Source of the DNA: Polaromonas sp.
GTDB taxonomy: Bacteria; Pseudomonadota; Gammaproteobacteria; Burkholderiales; Burkholderiaceae_C
Length of the DNA stretch: 64,000 nt
Assembly: GCF_029945895.1 (NCBI RefSeq)
Contig: NZ_JAQSDL010000112.1
Coordinates: 45,032 to 109,031 of the forward strand
Direction of reading: 5' to 3'
Position 1 is the stretch's first letter. Each line of letters starts with the position of its first letter. Of this stretch, positions 36,298 to 47,550 are shown in pieces. Under the pieces are notes generated by a model. It did no database searches, was not told where the DNA came from, and saw only the letters and a list, made by a program, of their open reading frames with translations. The translations under genes were made by a program, and so were the position numbers.

Positions 36298-37041
36298 ATG
36301 ACCCCCCCCCTTCTCACCGTCAAGAACCTCCACGCCGGCTACGGCAAGGCCGAAGTCCTGCGCGGCATCGACCTGCAGGCCGAAGCCGGCAGCATCATCA
36401 CCGTCATCGGTCCCAACGGCGCTGGCAAGTCCACCCTGCTCAACGCGCTCATGGGTGTGTTGCCGGCCACCGGCAGCATCGACTACGCCGGCCGCTCCAT
36501 CATCGGCTTGCCGCTCGAGGAACGCGTCATGCTGGGCATCGCCCTGGTGCCCGAAAAACGCGAGCTGTTCGGCAGCATGTCGGTCGAAGATAACCTCGTG
36601 CTCGGTGCCTTTCGCCAGGTGCGCCTGCGCAACAAGGCCTGGCGCGACCAGATGGAGGTCGTGTTCGAGCTGTTTCCGCGCCTGAAGGAGCGCCGCGCCC
36701 AGGAAGCCGGCACGCTGTCGGGCGGCGAGCGGCAGATGCTGGCCCTGGGCCGGGCCCTGATGTCGCGCCCGACCTTGCTGATGCTCGACGAACCCAGCCT
36801 GGGCCTGGCGCCACTGATCGTGCGGGAGATCTTCCGCACCATCGAGGCCTTGCGCCAGACCGGCGTGACCACCCTGCTGGTCGAGCAGAACGCGCGCGCA
36901 GCCCTGGAGGCGGCCGACCATGCTTATGTACTGGAAATGGGCGAGATCGGCCTGAGCGGCCCGGCCGCCGACCTCGCCAAGGACCCGCGCGTGGTGGACA
37001 CCTACCTGGGCGCGTCCCGCAAACCTGCAGCCACCGCCTGA
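36298..37041 (+). CDS. LIV-type ABC transporter ATPase (LivF family)
   Basis: 247-residue ATPase with Walker A GPNGAGKST (about residues 37-45), signature TLSGGERQMLALGRAL, Walker B LLMLDEPSLGLAP and EQNARAALEAADHAYVLEMG, typical of LivF. ATG 36298 is preferred; a TTG at 36289 overlapping the previous stop would add three residues. It completes a five-domain importer (receptor, two permeases, two ATPases). The acyl-CoA dehydrogenase gene starts 4 bp later. Confidence 0.94.
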   Translation: MTPPLLTVKNLHAGYGKAEVLRGIDLQAEAGSIITVIGPNGAGKSTLLNALMGVLPATGSIDYAGRSIIGLPLEERVMLGIALVPEKRELFGSMSVEDNLVLGAFRQVRLRNKAWRDQMEVVFELFPRLKERRAQEAGTLSGGERQMLALGRALMSRPTLLMLDEPSLGLAPLIVREIFRTIEALRQTGVTTLLVEQNARAALEAADHAYVLEMGEIGLSGPAADLAKDPRVVDTYLGASRKPAATA

Positions 37042-37045
37042 GGCC

Positions 37046-38755
37046 ATGGACTACCAGCCCCGCCTCGACGACATCCGGTTCATCCTGCACGAGGTGCTGG
37101 ACGCCCCGGCGCAATTGCAGGCGCTCGCGCCTTTTGCTGATGCGGATGCCGACCTCCTGCAGCAGGTCATCAGTGAAGCCGGCAAATTCGTGGCCGGACA
37201 GATCGCGCCGCTGCAACGCACCGGCGACGAGATCGGCTGCACGTGGAACCAGGGGCTGGTCACTACCCCGCCCGGTTTCAAGGCTGCCTATGCCACCTTC
37301 TGGCAAGGCGGATGGCCGGCGCTGGCCTGCGCGACGGAGGACGGCGGCCAGGGCCTGCCCACGGTGCTGGAAGCGATTCTGTACGAGATGCTCAGCGCCG
37401 CCAACCATGGCTGGACCATGGCACCCGGCCTGCTGCACGGCGCTTATGAATGCATACGCCACCATGCCAGCGACGCCCTGAAGGCGAGCTACCTTGAGAA
37501 AGTGGCGACCGGCGAATGGCTGGCCACCATGTGCCTGACCGAGCCACACGCGGGCAGCGACCTGGGCCTGGCAAGGACCCGGGCCGTGGCCCAGGCCGAC
37601 GGCAGCTACCGCCTCAGTGGCACCAAGATTTTCATCTCCGGCGGCGAACACGACCTGACGGACAACATTGTTCACCTCGTGCTCGCACGTCTGCCCGATG
37701 CACCGCCCGGCCCCAAAGGCCTGTCACTGTTTCTGGCGCCCAAGGTCTTGCCGGACGGCCAGCGCAACACGGTTCATTGCGATCGCATCGAGGAAAAAAT
37801 GGGCCTGCACGGCAGCCCGACCTGCGTGATGCGTTTTGACGAGGCCACCGGCTGGATCGTTGGCGAGCCGGGCCGAGGCCTGGCGGCGATGTTCGTGATG
37901 ATGAATGCGGCGCGCCTGCATGTTGCCCTGCAGGGGATCGGCCTGCTCGAGGCCGCGTGGCAAAAGGCCGATGCCTATGCCGGGGAACGCCGGCAGATGC
38001 GTGTGCCCGGCCCGCGTGACAACACGCAGGCCGCCGATGCCATCAGCGGCCATCCGGCCATGCGCCGCATCCTGGACACCCAGCGTGCCTGGATAGACGG
38101 CGGCCGCGTGCTGGCCTACCGCACGGCGATGGAACTGGACATCGCCAAACACCATCCCGACACCACCCGGCAGGACAGCGCGCAACGCTGGTGCAGCCTC
38201 GTCACGCCGGTGCTCAAGGCCGCCTTCACCCACCAGGCCTTTTATGGCGCCAGCGAATGCCTGCAGGTTTTCGGTGGCCACGGCTACGTGCGCGAGTGGG
38301 GCATCGAGCAAATCGTGCGTGACGCGCGTGTGCCCATGATTTACGAAGGCACCAACGAGATCCAGGCCATCGACCTGCTGGTGCGCAAGGTGCTGGCCGA
38401 CGGCGGCGCCGGCATGGCCGCGCTGCTGCAGGACCTGCAGACCGGACTGGACGCCGGCCAGCCGCGCGATGCCGACGTGTTGCGCCGCTTTGCCGACCTG
38501 CGCAACCTCACAGGCCTGCTGGCCACGGCCAGCCAGACCGACCCGGTGCTGCCTTACGAAGCCGCCGACGATTACCTGCGCGCGGTCGCCCTCGCCCTGC
38601 TGGCCTGGGCGTGGAGCCGCATCGATAAGGTCGCGGACGACGCCCCGCGCTGGCGCCAGGCCAGCGCCGCGCTGCACCTGCGCGTGTTGCCCGAATTCGA
38701 CATGCGTGTCAAAACAATTGAAGGACAATGCAAACCTGTCCCCGTGCTGAACTGA
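37046..38755 (+). CDS. Acyl-CoA dehydrogenase (PhdD-like by context)
   Basis: 569-residue FAD enzyme of the long acyl-CoA dehydrogenase type with an extra N-terminal segment and C-terminal DUF-like extension. MCLTEPHAGSDLGLARTRA and KIFISGGEHDL form the FAD/substrate pocket, and YEGTNEIQAIDLLVRK carries the region of the catalytic Glu and FAD contacts. In phenylpropanoid clusters such an enzyme desaturates phenylpropanoyl-CoA to cinnamoyl-CoA, letting saturated side chains enter. Electron acceptor is likely ETF (genes at 53.5-55.3 kb or elsewhere). Confidence 0.91.
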   Translation: MDYQPRLDDIRFILHEVLDAPAQLQALAPFADADADLLQQVISEAGKFVAGQIAPLQRTGDEIGCTWNQGLVTTPPGFKAAYATFWQGGWPALACATEDGGQGLPTVLEAILYEMLSAANHGWTMAPGLLHGAYECIRHHASDALKASYLEKVATGEWLATMCLTEPHAGSDLGLARTRAVAQADGSYRLSGTKIFISGGEHDLTDNIVHLVLARLPDAPPGPKGLSLFLAPKVLPDGQRNTVHCDRIEEKMGLHGSPTCVMRFDEATGWIVGEPGRGLAAMFVMMNAARLHVALQGIGLLEAAWQKADAYAGERRQMRVPGPRDNTQAADAISGHPAMRRILDTQRAWIDGGRVLAYRTAMELDIAKHHPDTTRQDSAQRWCSLVTPVLKAAFTHQAFYGASECLQVFGGHGYVREWGIEQIVRDARVPMIYEGTNEIQAIDLLVRKVLADGGAGMAALLQDLQTGLDAGQPRDADVLRRFADLRNLTGLLATASQTDPVLPYEAADDYLRAVALALLAWAWSRIDKVADDAPRWRQASAALHLRVLPEFDMRVKTIEGQCKPVPVLN

Positions 38756-38760
38756 ACCCC

Positions 38761-39240
38761 ATGAGCGCTCGCGATCTTCCCAAACCTCCCGACCCGGCCG
38801 CCACGGCCGCGGTGGACCAGGTCGACACCAGCTACCTGCAAAGCCTGATCGGCTACAACGCCAGGCGCGCGGCGCTGTCGGTCATCGAGGTGTTCATGGA
38901 GCGCATGGCCCCGTATGACCTGCGGGTGGTGGATTTTTCAGTGCTGTCACTGGTCACGCACAACCCCGGCATCACCTCGCGCCAGCTCTGTACCGCGCTG
39001 GGCATCCTGCCGCCCAACCTGGTGGCCATGGTCAACAGCCTGGAAAAACGCGCGCTGATCGAGCGCAGACCGCACCCGCGGGACGGGCGGGCGATGGGTC
39101 TGCACCTCACCGCCAGCGGCAGCAAGCTCATGCGCGACGCCGAACGCACCGCGGCGGCGCTGGAAGCCGAAGTCGCCTCCCGGCTCTCGGCCAGCGAGAC
39201 CAAAACCCTGCTGCGGCTGCTGCAGAAGATCTACCTGTAG
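38761..39240 (+). CDS. MarR-family regulator of the phenylpropanoid cluster
   Basis: 159-residue winged-helix regulator: helices and wing in DFSVLSLVTHNPGITSRQLCTALGILPPNLVAMVNSLEKRALIERRPHPRDGRAMGLHLTASG order, typical MarR. An upstream in-frame ATG at 38728 has a good GAAGGA site and would overlap the preceding gene by 28 bp, so the start is uncertain. Related regulators (such as CouR) repress hydroxycinnamate genes and release DNA on binding the aryl-CoA ester. The likely target is the palindrome at 28558-28576. Confidence 0.9.
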   Translation: MSARDLPKPPDPAATAAVDQVDTSYLQSLIGYNARRAALSVIEVFMERMAPYDLRVVDFSVLSLVTHNPGITSRQLCTALGILPPNLVAMVNSLEKRALIERRPHPRDGRAMGLHLTASGSKLMRDAERTAAALEAEVASRLSASETKTLLRLLQKIYL

Positions 39241-39280
39241 GGCGGGGCCAGCCACACCCCTAACGCATTCGTTCCGGATT

Positions 39281-39342
39281 TTCAAGCCCTTTTGGCCGTG
39301 AAGCTACACCCTGCGGGCGCAGGCAGCTATAAAACTAGTAGC
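39281..39342 (-). repeat. GCTAT-dyad interspersed repeat, copy 5
   Basis: Minus-strand reading: GCTACTAGTTTTATAGCTGC dyad, GCGCCCGCAGG stretch, GGCCAAAAGGGCTTGAA tail. It fills much of the gap between the MarR gene and the small winged-helix gene. Confidence 0.65.
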
Positions 39343-39426
39343 AGTCCGGAATTTGCGCTATATTCGCCTTCCAAGCCCGCGCTTGTCTATCAATTCTCAC
39401 AAAAACGTGACCAGGAGATGCCCCCC

Positions 39427-39750
39427 ATGAGTGCCAAAGAAAATGCCGCCGTCGGACAGCTGTTTGAACTGCTTGAATCGCGTTACGCCCTGCGGGTGTT
39501 GTGGGCGCTCAAAGACGGTCATCCGCAGACTTTCCGGCTGCTGCAGGACAGCGTGGGCAGCATCACCCCGAACACCCTGAACACCCGTATCAAGGAACTG
39601 CGCGCCGCCGGCCTGATGGGTCACGGCAACGACGGCTACATCGTCACCGCCCTGGGTGCCGACCTGCTCAAACGCCTGAACGACGTGCAGGCCTTTGCCG
39701 CCAAGTGGTCGGCCAGCCAGACCAAGGTCGCGGCCGTCAAGAAGAAATAA
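39427..39750 (+). CDS. Small winged-helix (HxlR/PadR-like) protein
   Basis: 107-residue single-domain protein consisting almost only of a winged helix: GQLFELLESRYALRVLWALKDG, then FRLLQDSVGSITPNTLNTRIKELRAAGLM, ending in a Lys-rich tail. The pattern resembles HxlR-type regulators but lacks their N-terminal Cys. ATG 39427 was chosen because AGGAG lies nine bases upstream; ATG 39418 would sit directly on it. A terminator follows at once, so it is monocistronic. Target genes are unknown. Confidence 0.8.
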   Translation: MSAKENAAVGQLFELLESRYALRVLWALKDGHPQTFRLLQDSVGSITPNTLNTRIKELRAAGLMGHGNDGYIVTALGADLLKRLNDVQAFAAKWSASQTKVAAVKKK

Positions 39751-39767
39751 GGCGCTGGCATCCCCGC

Positions 39768-39797
39768 AAAGACAGGCCCTGCGCCTGTCTTTTTATT
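39768..39797 (+). terminator. Rho-independent terminator after the winged-helix gene
   Basis: Perfect 10-bp stem AAAGACAGGC / GCCTGTCTTT with a five-base loop, continuing into TTATTT. It begins 17 bp after the stop codon. Confidence 0.85.
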
Positions 39798-39832
39798 TGG
39801 GGCGGGCCCTTTCAGCGCCATACTTTAGGCAT

Positions 39833-39887
39833 AAAATCGGGCTGCAGCCCTTTTACAGCCTGCGCAGCCAGCTATCTATTTGGTAGC
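39833..39887 (-). repeat. GCTAT-dyad interspersed repeat, copy 6
   Basis: Minus-strand reading: GCTACCAAATAGATAGCTGG dyad, GCGCAGGCTG stretch, inner AAGGGCTGCAGCCC and a GATTTTA tail. It lies between the terminator above and the grpE heat-shock promoter. Confidence 0.65.
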
Positions 39888-39941
39888 ACCGGCGAACCCG
39901 GAGCCCGCGCAACCGCGCAACGCCCAACTGCAATTCCTTGT

Positions 39942-39969
39942 CTTGAAAAGGGCTTTACTGCCCCAAGCT
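39942..39969 (+). promoter_or_regulatory. Heat-shock (RpoH) promoter of grpE-dnaK-dnaJ
   Basis: CTTGAAA (39942-39948), 12-base spacer, CCCCAAGCT (39961-39969), 35 bp ahead of the grpE ATG. The -35 element matches the RpoH consensus exactly, and the -10 element begins CCCCA as in CCCCATNT. Confidence 0.75.
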
Positions 39970-40003
39970 GATCCTTTGTCCTTCTGAACAAACGCCTTCG
40001 ACC

Positions 40004-40564
40004 ATGTCCGACAACAAACAACCCGAACAAAACCAAGACCTCAGCGGCGCGCCCAGCCCGGAAGAGCTGGAAGCCGCGCAGGCGGCCAACGAGGCCGATG
40101 AACTGGGCGCGGCCCAGGCCGAGCTGGCCGTGCTGCAGGCCAAAAACACCGAACTGGCCGACAACTTTCTGCGTGCCAAGGCCGAGGCTGAAAACGCCCG
40201 CCGCCGCGCCGACGACGAAATCGCCAAGGCGCGCAAGTTCGCCGTCGAGAGTTTTGCCGAAAGCCTGCTGCCGGTCACCGACAGCCTGGAAGCAGGCCTG
40301 CAGCAGCAGGACGCCACCGCTGCCCAGATTCGCGAAGGCACCGAAGCCACGCTCAAGCAGCTCAAAAGCGCGCTCGAGCGCAACAAGGTGATCGAGATCA
40401 ACCCCGCTGCCGGGACCCGCTTCGATCCGCACCAGCACCAGGCCATCAGCATGGTGCCGGCCGAGCAGGAAGCCAACACCGTGGTCAGCGTGCTGCAAAA
40501 AGGCTACCTGATCGCAGACCGCGTGTTGCGACCCGCGCTGGTCACCGTGGCGGCGCCCAAATAA
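40004..40564 (+). CDS. grpE: Nucleotide exchange factor GrpE
   Basis: 186-residue cochaperone that releases ADP from DnaK. An acidic, Gln/Ala-rich N-terminus leads into a long coiled coil (about residues 30-90: [34 protein letters not shown]), then the four-helix part and the C-terminal beta domain with [17 protein letters not shown], the family signature. It is the first gene of the chaperone operon behind a heat-shock promoter. Confidence 0.97.
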   Translation: MSDNKQPEQNQDLSGAPSPEELEAAQAANEADELGAAQAELAVLQAKNTELADNFLRAKAEAENARRRADDEIAKARKFAVESFAESLLPVTDSLEAGLQQQDATAAQIREGTEATLKQLKSALERNKVIEINPAAGTRFDPHQHQAISMVPAEQEANTVVSVLQKGYLIADRVLRPALVTVAAPK

Positions 40565-40587
40565 ATGCATTGATTTGCGATGTCGCA

Positions 40588-40612
40588 CTTGAAACGTCGA
40601 AAGTTATCCACA
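40588..40612 (+). promoter_or_regulatory. Possible second heat-shock promoter upstream of dnaK
   Basis: An exact CTTGAAA (40588-40594) is followed after 11-13 bases by TATCCACA, a weak match to the RpoH -10 element. It lies in the 136 bp between grpE and dnaK and could give dnaK extra transcription. Confidence 0.4.
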
Positions 40613-40700
40613 AGTCATCAACATGGTCGTGTGACCAGCGGCTGAAATCTTCGGCCTCCCCGTCTTCACCAACTTAAGCAAGAAAATCTAGGAGTAAATC

Positions 40701-42638
<1,938 letters not shown>

Positions 42639-42667
42639 TCCCCTTTTTGATGCATCGCCTCCGGGCA

Positions 42668-42707
42668 GCGAAGCGGAATCGGGGGTTTTCCCCGCATTCC
42701 GCTTTGC
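42668..42707 (+). other. Long hairpin between dnaK and dnaJ
   Basis: GCGAAGCGGAAT...CGGGG and CCCCGCATTCCGCTTTGC pair with one mismatch and a small bulge around a TTTT loop. No T run follows, so it probably attenuates or stabilises rather than ends transcription, setting the DnaK:DnaJ ratio. Confidence 0.55.
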
Positions 42708-42752
42708 CGCATCCGGGGCACAGGAATCCTTTCCACTGAACACGCAATTCCC

Positions 42753-43898
42753 ATGGCCATCAAAAAAGACTACTACGACACGCTGGGTGTTCCGAAAAAC
42801 GCCAGCGATGAAGACATCAAGAAAGCCTATCGCAAGCTGGCGATGAAGCACCACCCTGACCGCAACCAGGGCAGCGCCAGCAAGGCCTCCGAGGAAAAAT
42901 TCAAGGAAGCCAAGGAAGCCTACGAGATGCTTTCCGATGCGCAAAAACGTGCCGCCTACGACCAGTACGGCCATGCCGGCGTGGACCCGAACCGCGGCGG
43001 CGGCCCTGGTGCAGAAGGTTTTGGCGGCTTTGCCGAAGCCTTTGGCGACATTTTTGGTGATGTGTTCGGCGGCCAGCAAGGCCGCGGCGGGCAGCGCGGG
43101 GGCCGCCAGGTCTACCGCGGCGGCGACCTCAGCTACGCAATGGAAGTCACGCTGGAGGAAGCGTCCACCGGCAAGGACGCGCAGATCCGCATCCCGAGCT
43201 GGGACGACTGCAGCACCTGCCACGGCACCGGCGCCAAACCCGGCACCAAGGTGGTCACCTGCACCACCTGCCACGGCCACGGCGTGGTGCAGATGCGCCA
43301 GGGCTTCTTCAGCGTGCAGCAGACCTGTCCGCAGTGCAAGGGCACGGGCAAACTGATCCCCGAGCCCTGCGTCGCCTGCCATGGCGTGGGCAAGACCAAA
43401 AGCACGAAAACCCTGGAAGTCAAGATTCCGGCCGGCATCGACGACGGCATGCGCATCCGCTCCACCGGCAACGGCGAGCCGGGCACCAACGGCGGCCCGC
43501 CGGGTGACCTCTACATCGAGATCCGCCTGAAGAAACACGACATCTTCGAGCGCGACGGCGACGACCTGCATTGCGTCGTGCCCATTGGCATGCCCGCAGC
43601 CGCGCTGGGCGGCGAGATCGAGGTGCCGACGCTGGCCGGCAAGGCCGCCATCGACATCCCCGAAGGCACGCAGACCGGCAAGCAGTTCCGCCTGCGCGGC
43701 AAGGGCATCAAGGGCGTGCGCTCCAGCTACCCCGGCGACCTGTATTGCCACATCACGGTGGAAACGCCGGTCAAGCTGACCGAGCACCAGCGCAAGCTGT
43801 TCAAGGAGCTCGACGAGTCCCTGAAAAAAGGCGGCGCCAAACACTCGCCGACCGAAGAAAGCTGGACCGACAAGCTCAAGGGCTTCTTCGGCGCCTGA
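42753..43898 (+). CDS. dnaJ: Chaperone DnaJ (Hsp40)
   Basis: 381-residue type I J-protein: J domain (residues about 3-70, with HPD in KHHPDRNQG), Gly/Phe-rich linker (about 75-115), four zinc-binding CxxCxGxG repeats ([32 protein letters not shown]), and C-terminal peptide-binding and dimerisation domains. It stimulates the DnaK ATPase. It is the last operon gene and is followed by a strong terminator. Confidence 0.98.
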   Translation: MAIKKDYYDTLGVPKNASDEDIKKAYRKLAMKHHPDRNQGSASKASEEKFKEAKEAYEMLSDAQKRAAYDQYGHAGVDPNRGGGPGAEGFGGFAEAFGDIFGDVFGGQQGRGGQRGGRQVYRGGDLSYAMEVTLEEASTGKDAQIRIPSWDDCSTCHGTGAKPGTKVVTCTTCHGHGVVQMRQGFFSVQQTCPQCKGTGKLIPEPCVACHGVGKTKSTKTLEVKIPAGIDDGMRIRSTGNGEPGTNGGPPGDLYIEIRLKKHDIFERDGDDLHCVVPIGMPAAALGGEIEVPTLAGKAAIDIPEGTQTGKQFRLRGKGIKGVRSSYPGDLYCHITVETPVKLTEHQRKLFKELDESLKKGGAKHSPTEESWTDKLKGFFGA

Positions 43899-43922
43899 CA
43901 TTGGCTCGAGTGTGATCTCCCC

Positions 43923-43949
43923 ATGCCGGATTCAGTCCGGCATTTTTTT
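43923..43949 (+). terminator. Rho-independent terminator of the grpE-dnaK-dnaJ operon
   Basis: Perfect 8-bp stem ATGCCGGA / TCCGGCAT with loop TTCAG, then seven T (counting the stem end), 24 bp after the dnaJ stop. Confidence 0.9.
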
Positions 43950-44068
43950 GCCCGTCTTTCGTCACTTGGTCCGCGTCGGCGTCCATGCGCGGCATCTTGA
44001 GTTGAATCGACGGCGCCCGACCATCACGTGCATGACAAACGACGGACAACACGACCTCGCAGAAGATC

Positions 44069-45046
44069 TCACGGCCAAACAGGCACGCCGTCCAGCCCTG
44101 CGGTTTCTGGTAGGCCACAGATCAGGTTCGCATTCTGCACCGCCTGACCGGCCGCTCCCTTTCCCAGATTGTCGACCACGCCCATCGCGATCACCAAGTT
44201 GCGCTCTGGATCGGCCGCATAACTGACGAACGCGAGGTTCGAGCCTGTAGCCCATTTGGTCTGCGGTGGCTTGTCGGTCACGCGGACGAACGCCCGCTCG
44301 GCGTAGAAACGCCGGGCCGCGTCCAGGCACTGGTCCGTGGTGGCGTGGCCGCGGCAGTAAATGGTGGCGAGTACGCCGCGGGTCATCGGTACCAGGTGTG
44401 GCGTGAACACCAGCCCGGCCGAGCTGCCGCCACTCAGCCGCTCGATCGTCTTGGCAATCTCCGGCATGTGGACATGCTTGAGCAGACCGTAGGGCACCAG
44501 GTTCTCGTTGCTCTCGGCGTAGCCGAACTTGCTGTCGGCGCCGCCCCGGCCGGCACCGGAGATGCCGGTCTTGACGTCGATCACGATGTTGCCAGGCTCG
44601 ATCAGCTGGTTAACCAGCAGCGGCGCCAGCGCGTTCAGCGTCGCCGCAGGGAAGCAGCCGGGGTTGGCTACGCGGGTCTGACCCTCGATCTGGGCTGGCC
44701 AGACGTCGGCCAGGCCGTACACCCAACCCTCGACGTAGCGGTGGTCACCGCCGATATCAACGATCTTCACGTCCTTGGGGACGCGCGCCAGCGCTTCGGC
44801 CGAGGCGCCCGTGGGCAGCGACGCGAACAGCACGTCGAGCTTCGGCAGGCTCGCAGGGTCCCACTTCTCGATCACCAGCTCGGCCAGCTTGGGCGGCACA
44901 CCGGGAAAGCGGTCTACCAACCGGCTGCCGGCGCTGCCCTCGCCCGCGGCGTAGATTAGCTCGAAAGACGGGTGGCTCGCGACCAGGCGCATCGCCTCTC
45001 CGCCGCCAAAACCGCTGATCCCGACAATGCCGACCCGAATGCTCAT
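44069..45046 (-). CDS. argC: N-acetyl-gamma-glutamyl-phosphate reductase
   Basis: 325-residue NADPH-dependent reductase of arginine synthesis. N-terminal Rossmann motif VGIVGISGFGGGEAMRL, catalytic Cys in VANPGCFPAATLNAL (about residue 150), His/Glu in VHMPEIAKTI, and FTPHLVPMTRGVLATIY near residue 220 mark ArgC of the long type. AGCAGGA precedes the start. No other arginine gene is near, and the GISGFGGG and GEGSAGSRL segments differ from the ArgC I would expect as the housekeeping copy in this family. It may be a second or acquired copy. Confidence 0.9.
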   Translation of the reverse strand: MSIRVGIVGISGFGGGEAMRLVASHPSFELIYAAGEGSAGSRLVDRFPGVPPKLAELVIEKWDPASLPKLDVLFASLPTGASAEALARVPKDVKIVDIGGDHRYVEGWVYGLADVWPAQIEGQTRVANPGCFPAATLNALAPLLVNQLIEPGNIVIDVKTGISGAGRGGADSKFGYAESNENLVPYGLLKHVHMPEIAKTIERLSGGSSAGLVFTPHLVPMTRGVLATIYCRGHATTDQCLDAARRFYAERAFVRVTDKPPQTKWATGSNLAFVSYAADPERNLVIAMGVVDNLGKGAAGQAVQNANLICGLPETAGLDGVPVWP

Positions 45047-45509
45047 GGTGGTGTCCTGCTGATGGAGTGAGGGAACAAGTTTAGCGAACTCCCCTGCCGG
45101 CTCGGTGGCTCAGGCCGCAAGCGGGCGTACCATGAACAGCAGCCAATTGCGCTGGTCGTCGGACATGTCAAGCGACCCGGTCGCGATTTTTGCTAACTGT
45201 GCGGCATCCCGGACCGGCGCATAGGGCCGGCCGGGTTCGTTTGAACAGTTTGGGCTGAACGATAAGTAGATCGTCTGCCGGTTCCCTCACGCCACATCCT
45301 TTTGTTTGCTATTAAATCAATAGCTTAGTGCACCTATCCAGCAAGGGCTGGAGGCACTTTTTATTGATAATTCTGTTCCGGGCAAAGCTGCGCGCAATCA
45401 TTCTCAAAGTGAAACACCCCGTGTTGCGGGTCATGGGGTCGCGGGGCGACGACTGATGAAGAGCTGGCTTATAGTGCTTTGTCTTCATCACTTCCGCACA
45501 AGCCCTCTC
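45047..45509. other. 463-bp gene-poor stretch between argC and adh
   Basis: Holds the divergent promoters of argC and the formaldehyde operon and repeat copy 7 (45308-45365). A minus-strand frame is open from 45286 to a stop at 45110 (58 codons, ending DDQRNWLLFMVRPLAA) but has no start codon except an internal ATG; it could be the tail of a lost gene. A TATAGT at 45470-45475 may be the -10 element for the plus-strand operon, with no good -35. Confidence 0.45.
45308..45365 (+). repeat. GCTAT-dyad interspersed repeat, copy 7
   Basis: GCTATTAAATCAATAGC dyad (45308-45324), GTGCACC, inner CCAGCAAGGGCTGG, then GGCACTTTTTA. This is one of the clearest copies. Confidence 0.75.
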
Positions 45510-46616
<1,107 letters not shown>

Positions 46617-46635
46617 CACCGACGCCACGGCCATC

Positions 46636-47550
46636 ATGAATACGCTCCAGCCCCTGCGCCAGGTCACAGCCGGTGTGCTGGACGTGGCCCTGTACGAGAC
46701 CGGGCCGGCGGAGGGCCCACCCGTCTTCCTGATGCACGGCTTTCCCTACGACATGCACGCCTACGCCGAGGTGGCGCCCCAGCTGGCGGCGCAAGGCTGC
46801 CGGGTGTATGTGCCTTCCCTGCGCGGCTATGGCGCCACGCGTTTCCTCAGCGACGCCACGCCGCGATCGGGCGAGCAGGCCGCGCTGGGCGCCGATCTGC
46901 TGGCACTTTTGGACGCACTGGCCGTGCCACGCGCCGTGCTCGCGGGTTACGACTGGGGCGGCCGCGCGGCCTGCGTGGTGGCGGCCCTCTGGCCCGAACG
47001 CTGCGCCGGCCTGGTGTCGCTGAACAGCTACAACATCCAGAACATCGCCAAAGCCATGGTGCCGGACACGCCGGACAACGAGCACAGCCTCTGGTACCAG
47101 TATTACTTTCACAGCGAACGCGGCCGCGCGGGCCTGGCGGCCGACCGGCGCGCCTTCTGCCGCCTGCTCTGGAAACTGTGGTCGCCGACCTGGGGCTTTG
47201 ATGACGCCACCTTCGAGCGCAGCGCCGCCGCTTTCGACAACCCGGACTTTGTCGAGGTGGTGATCCACTCCTACCGCCACCGCTTCGGCCTGGTGGCCGG
47301 TGACCCGGCGCTGGCCGACATCGAGCGGCGCCTGGCGGCGCAGACGCCCATCACGGTGCCCAGCATCACCTTCGACGGCAGCGACGACGGTGTGCGCCCG
47401 CCGGCCACCGCCGCCCAACACGCGCACCGCTTCACCGGGCCACGGTCGCACCGCATCGTGCCCGGCGCCGGCCACAACCTGCCACAGGAAAAGCCGCAGC
47501 TGTTTGCCAACGCCGTGCTTGAACTGGTTCAACAAAGCCTTGCCCCATGA
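46636..47550 (+). CDS. Asp-nucleophile alpha/beta hydrolase (dehalogenase/epoxide-hydrolase type)
   Basis: 304-residue alpha/beta hydrolase. The nucleophile elbow reads GYDWGG (Asp106) rather than GxSxG, placing it with haloalkane/haloacid dehalogenases and epoxide hydrolases. The oxyanion HGFP motif is at 34-37, and the catalytic His is in GAGHNLPQEKP near the C-terminus. It lies 19 bp after frmA and overlaps frmB by four bases, so it is translated with the formaldehyde genes. Its substrate is unknown; release of formaldehyde on hydrolysis would explain the location. Confidence 0.88.
   Translation: MNTLQPLRQVTAGVLDVALYETGPAEGPPVFLMHGFPYDMHAYAEVAPQLAAQGCRVYVPSLRGYGATRFLSDATPRSGEQAALGADLLALLDALAVPRAVLAGYDWGGRAACVVAALWPERCAGLVSLNSYNIQNIAKAMVPDTPDNEHSLWYQYYFHSERGRAGLAADRRAFCRLLWKLWSPTWGFDDATFERSAAAFDNPDFVEVVIHSYRHRFGLVAGDPALADIERRLAAQTPITVPSITFDGSDDGVRPPATAAQHAHRFTGPRSHRIVPGAGHNLPQEKPQLFANAVLELVQQSLAP

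Noticed and set aside
44220..44250. GGTTCGAG-like string suggesting a tRNA T-arm
   Set aside because: It lies inside argC, and no acceptor stem or anticodon arm can be folded around it.
45110..45286. Minus-strand 58-codon open frame next to argC
   Set aside because: No start codon at its beginning and no recognisable domain; mentioned only as a possible remnant.
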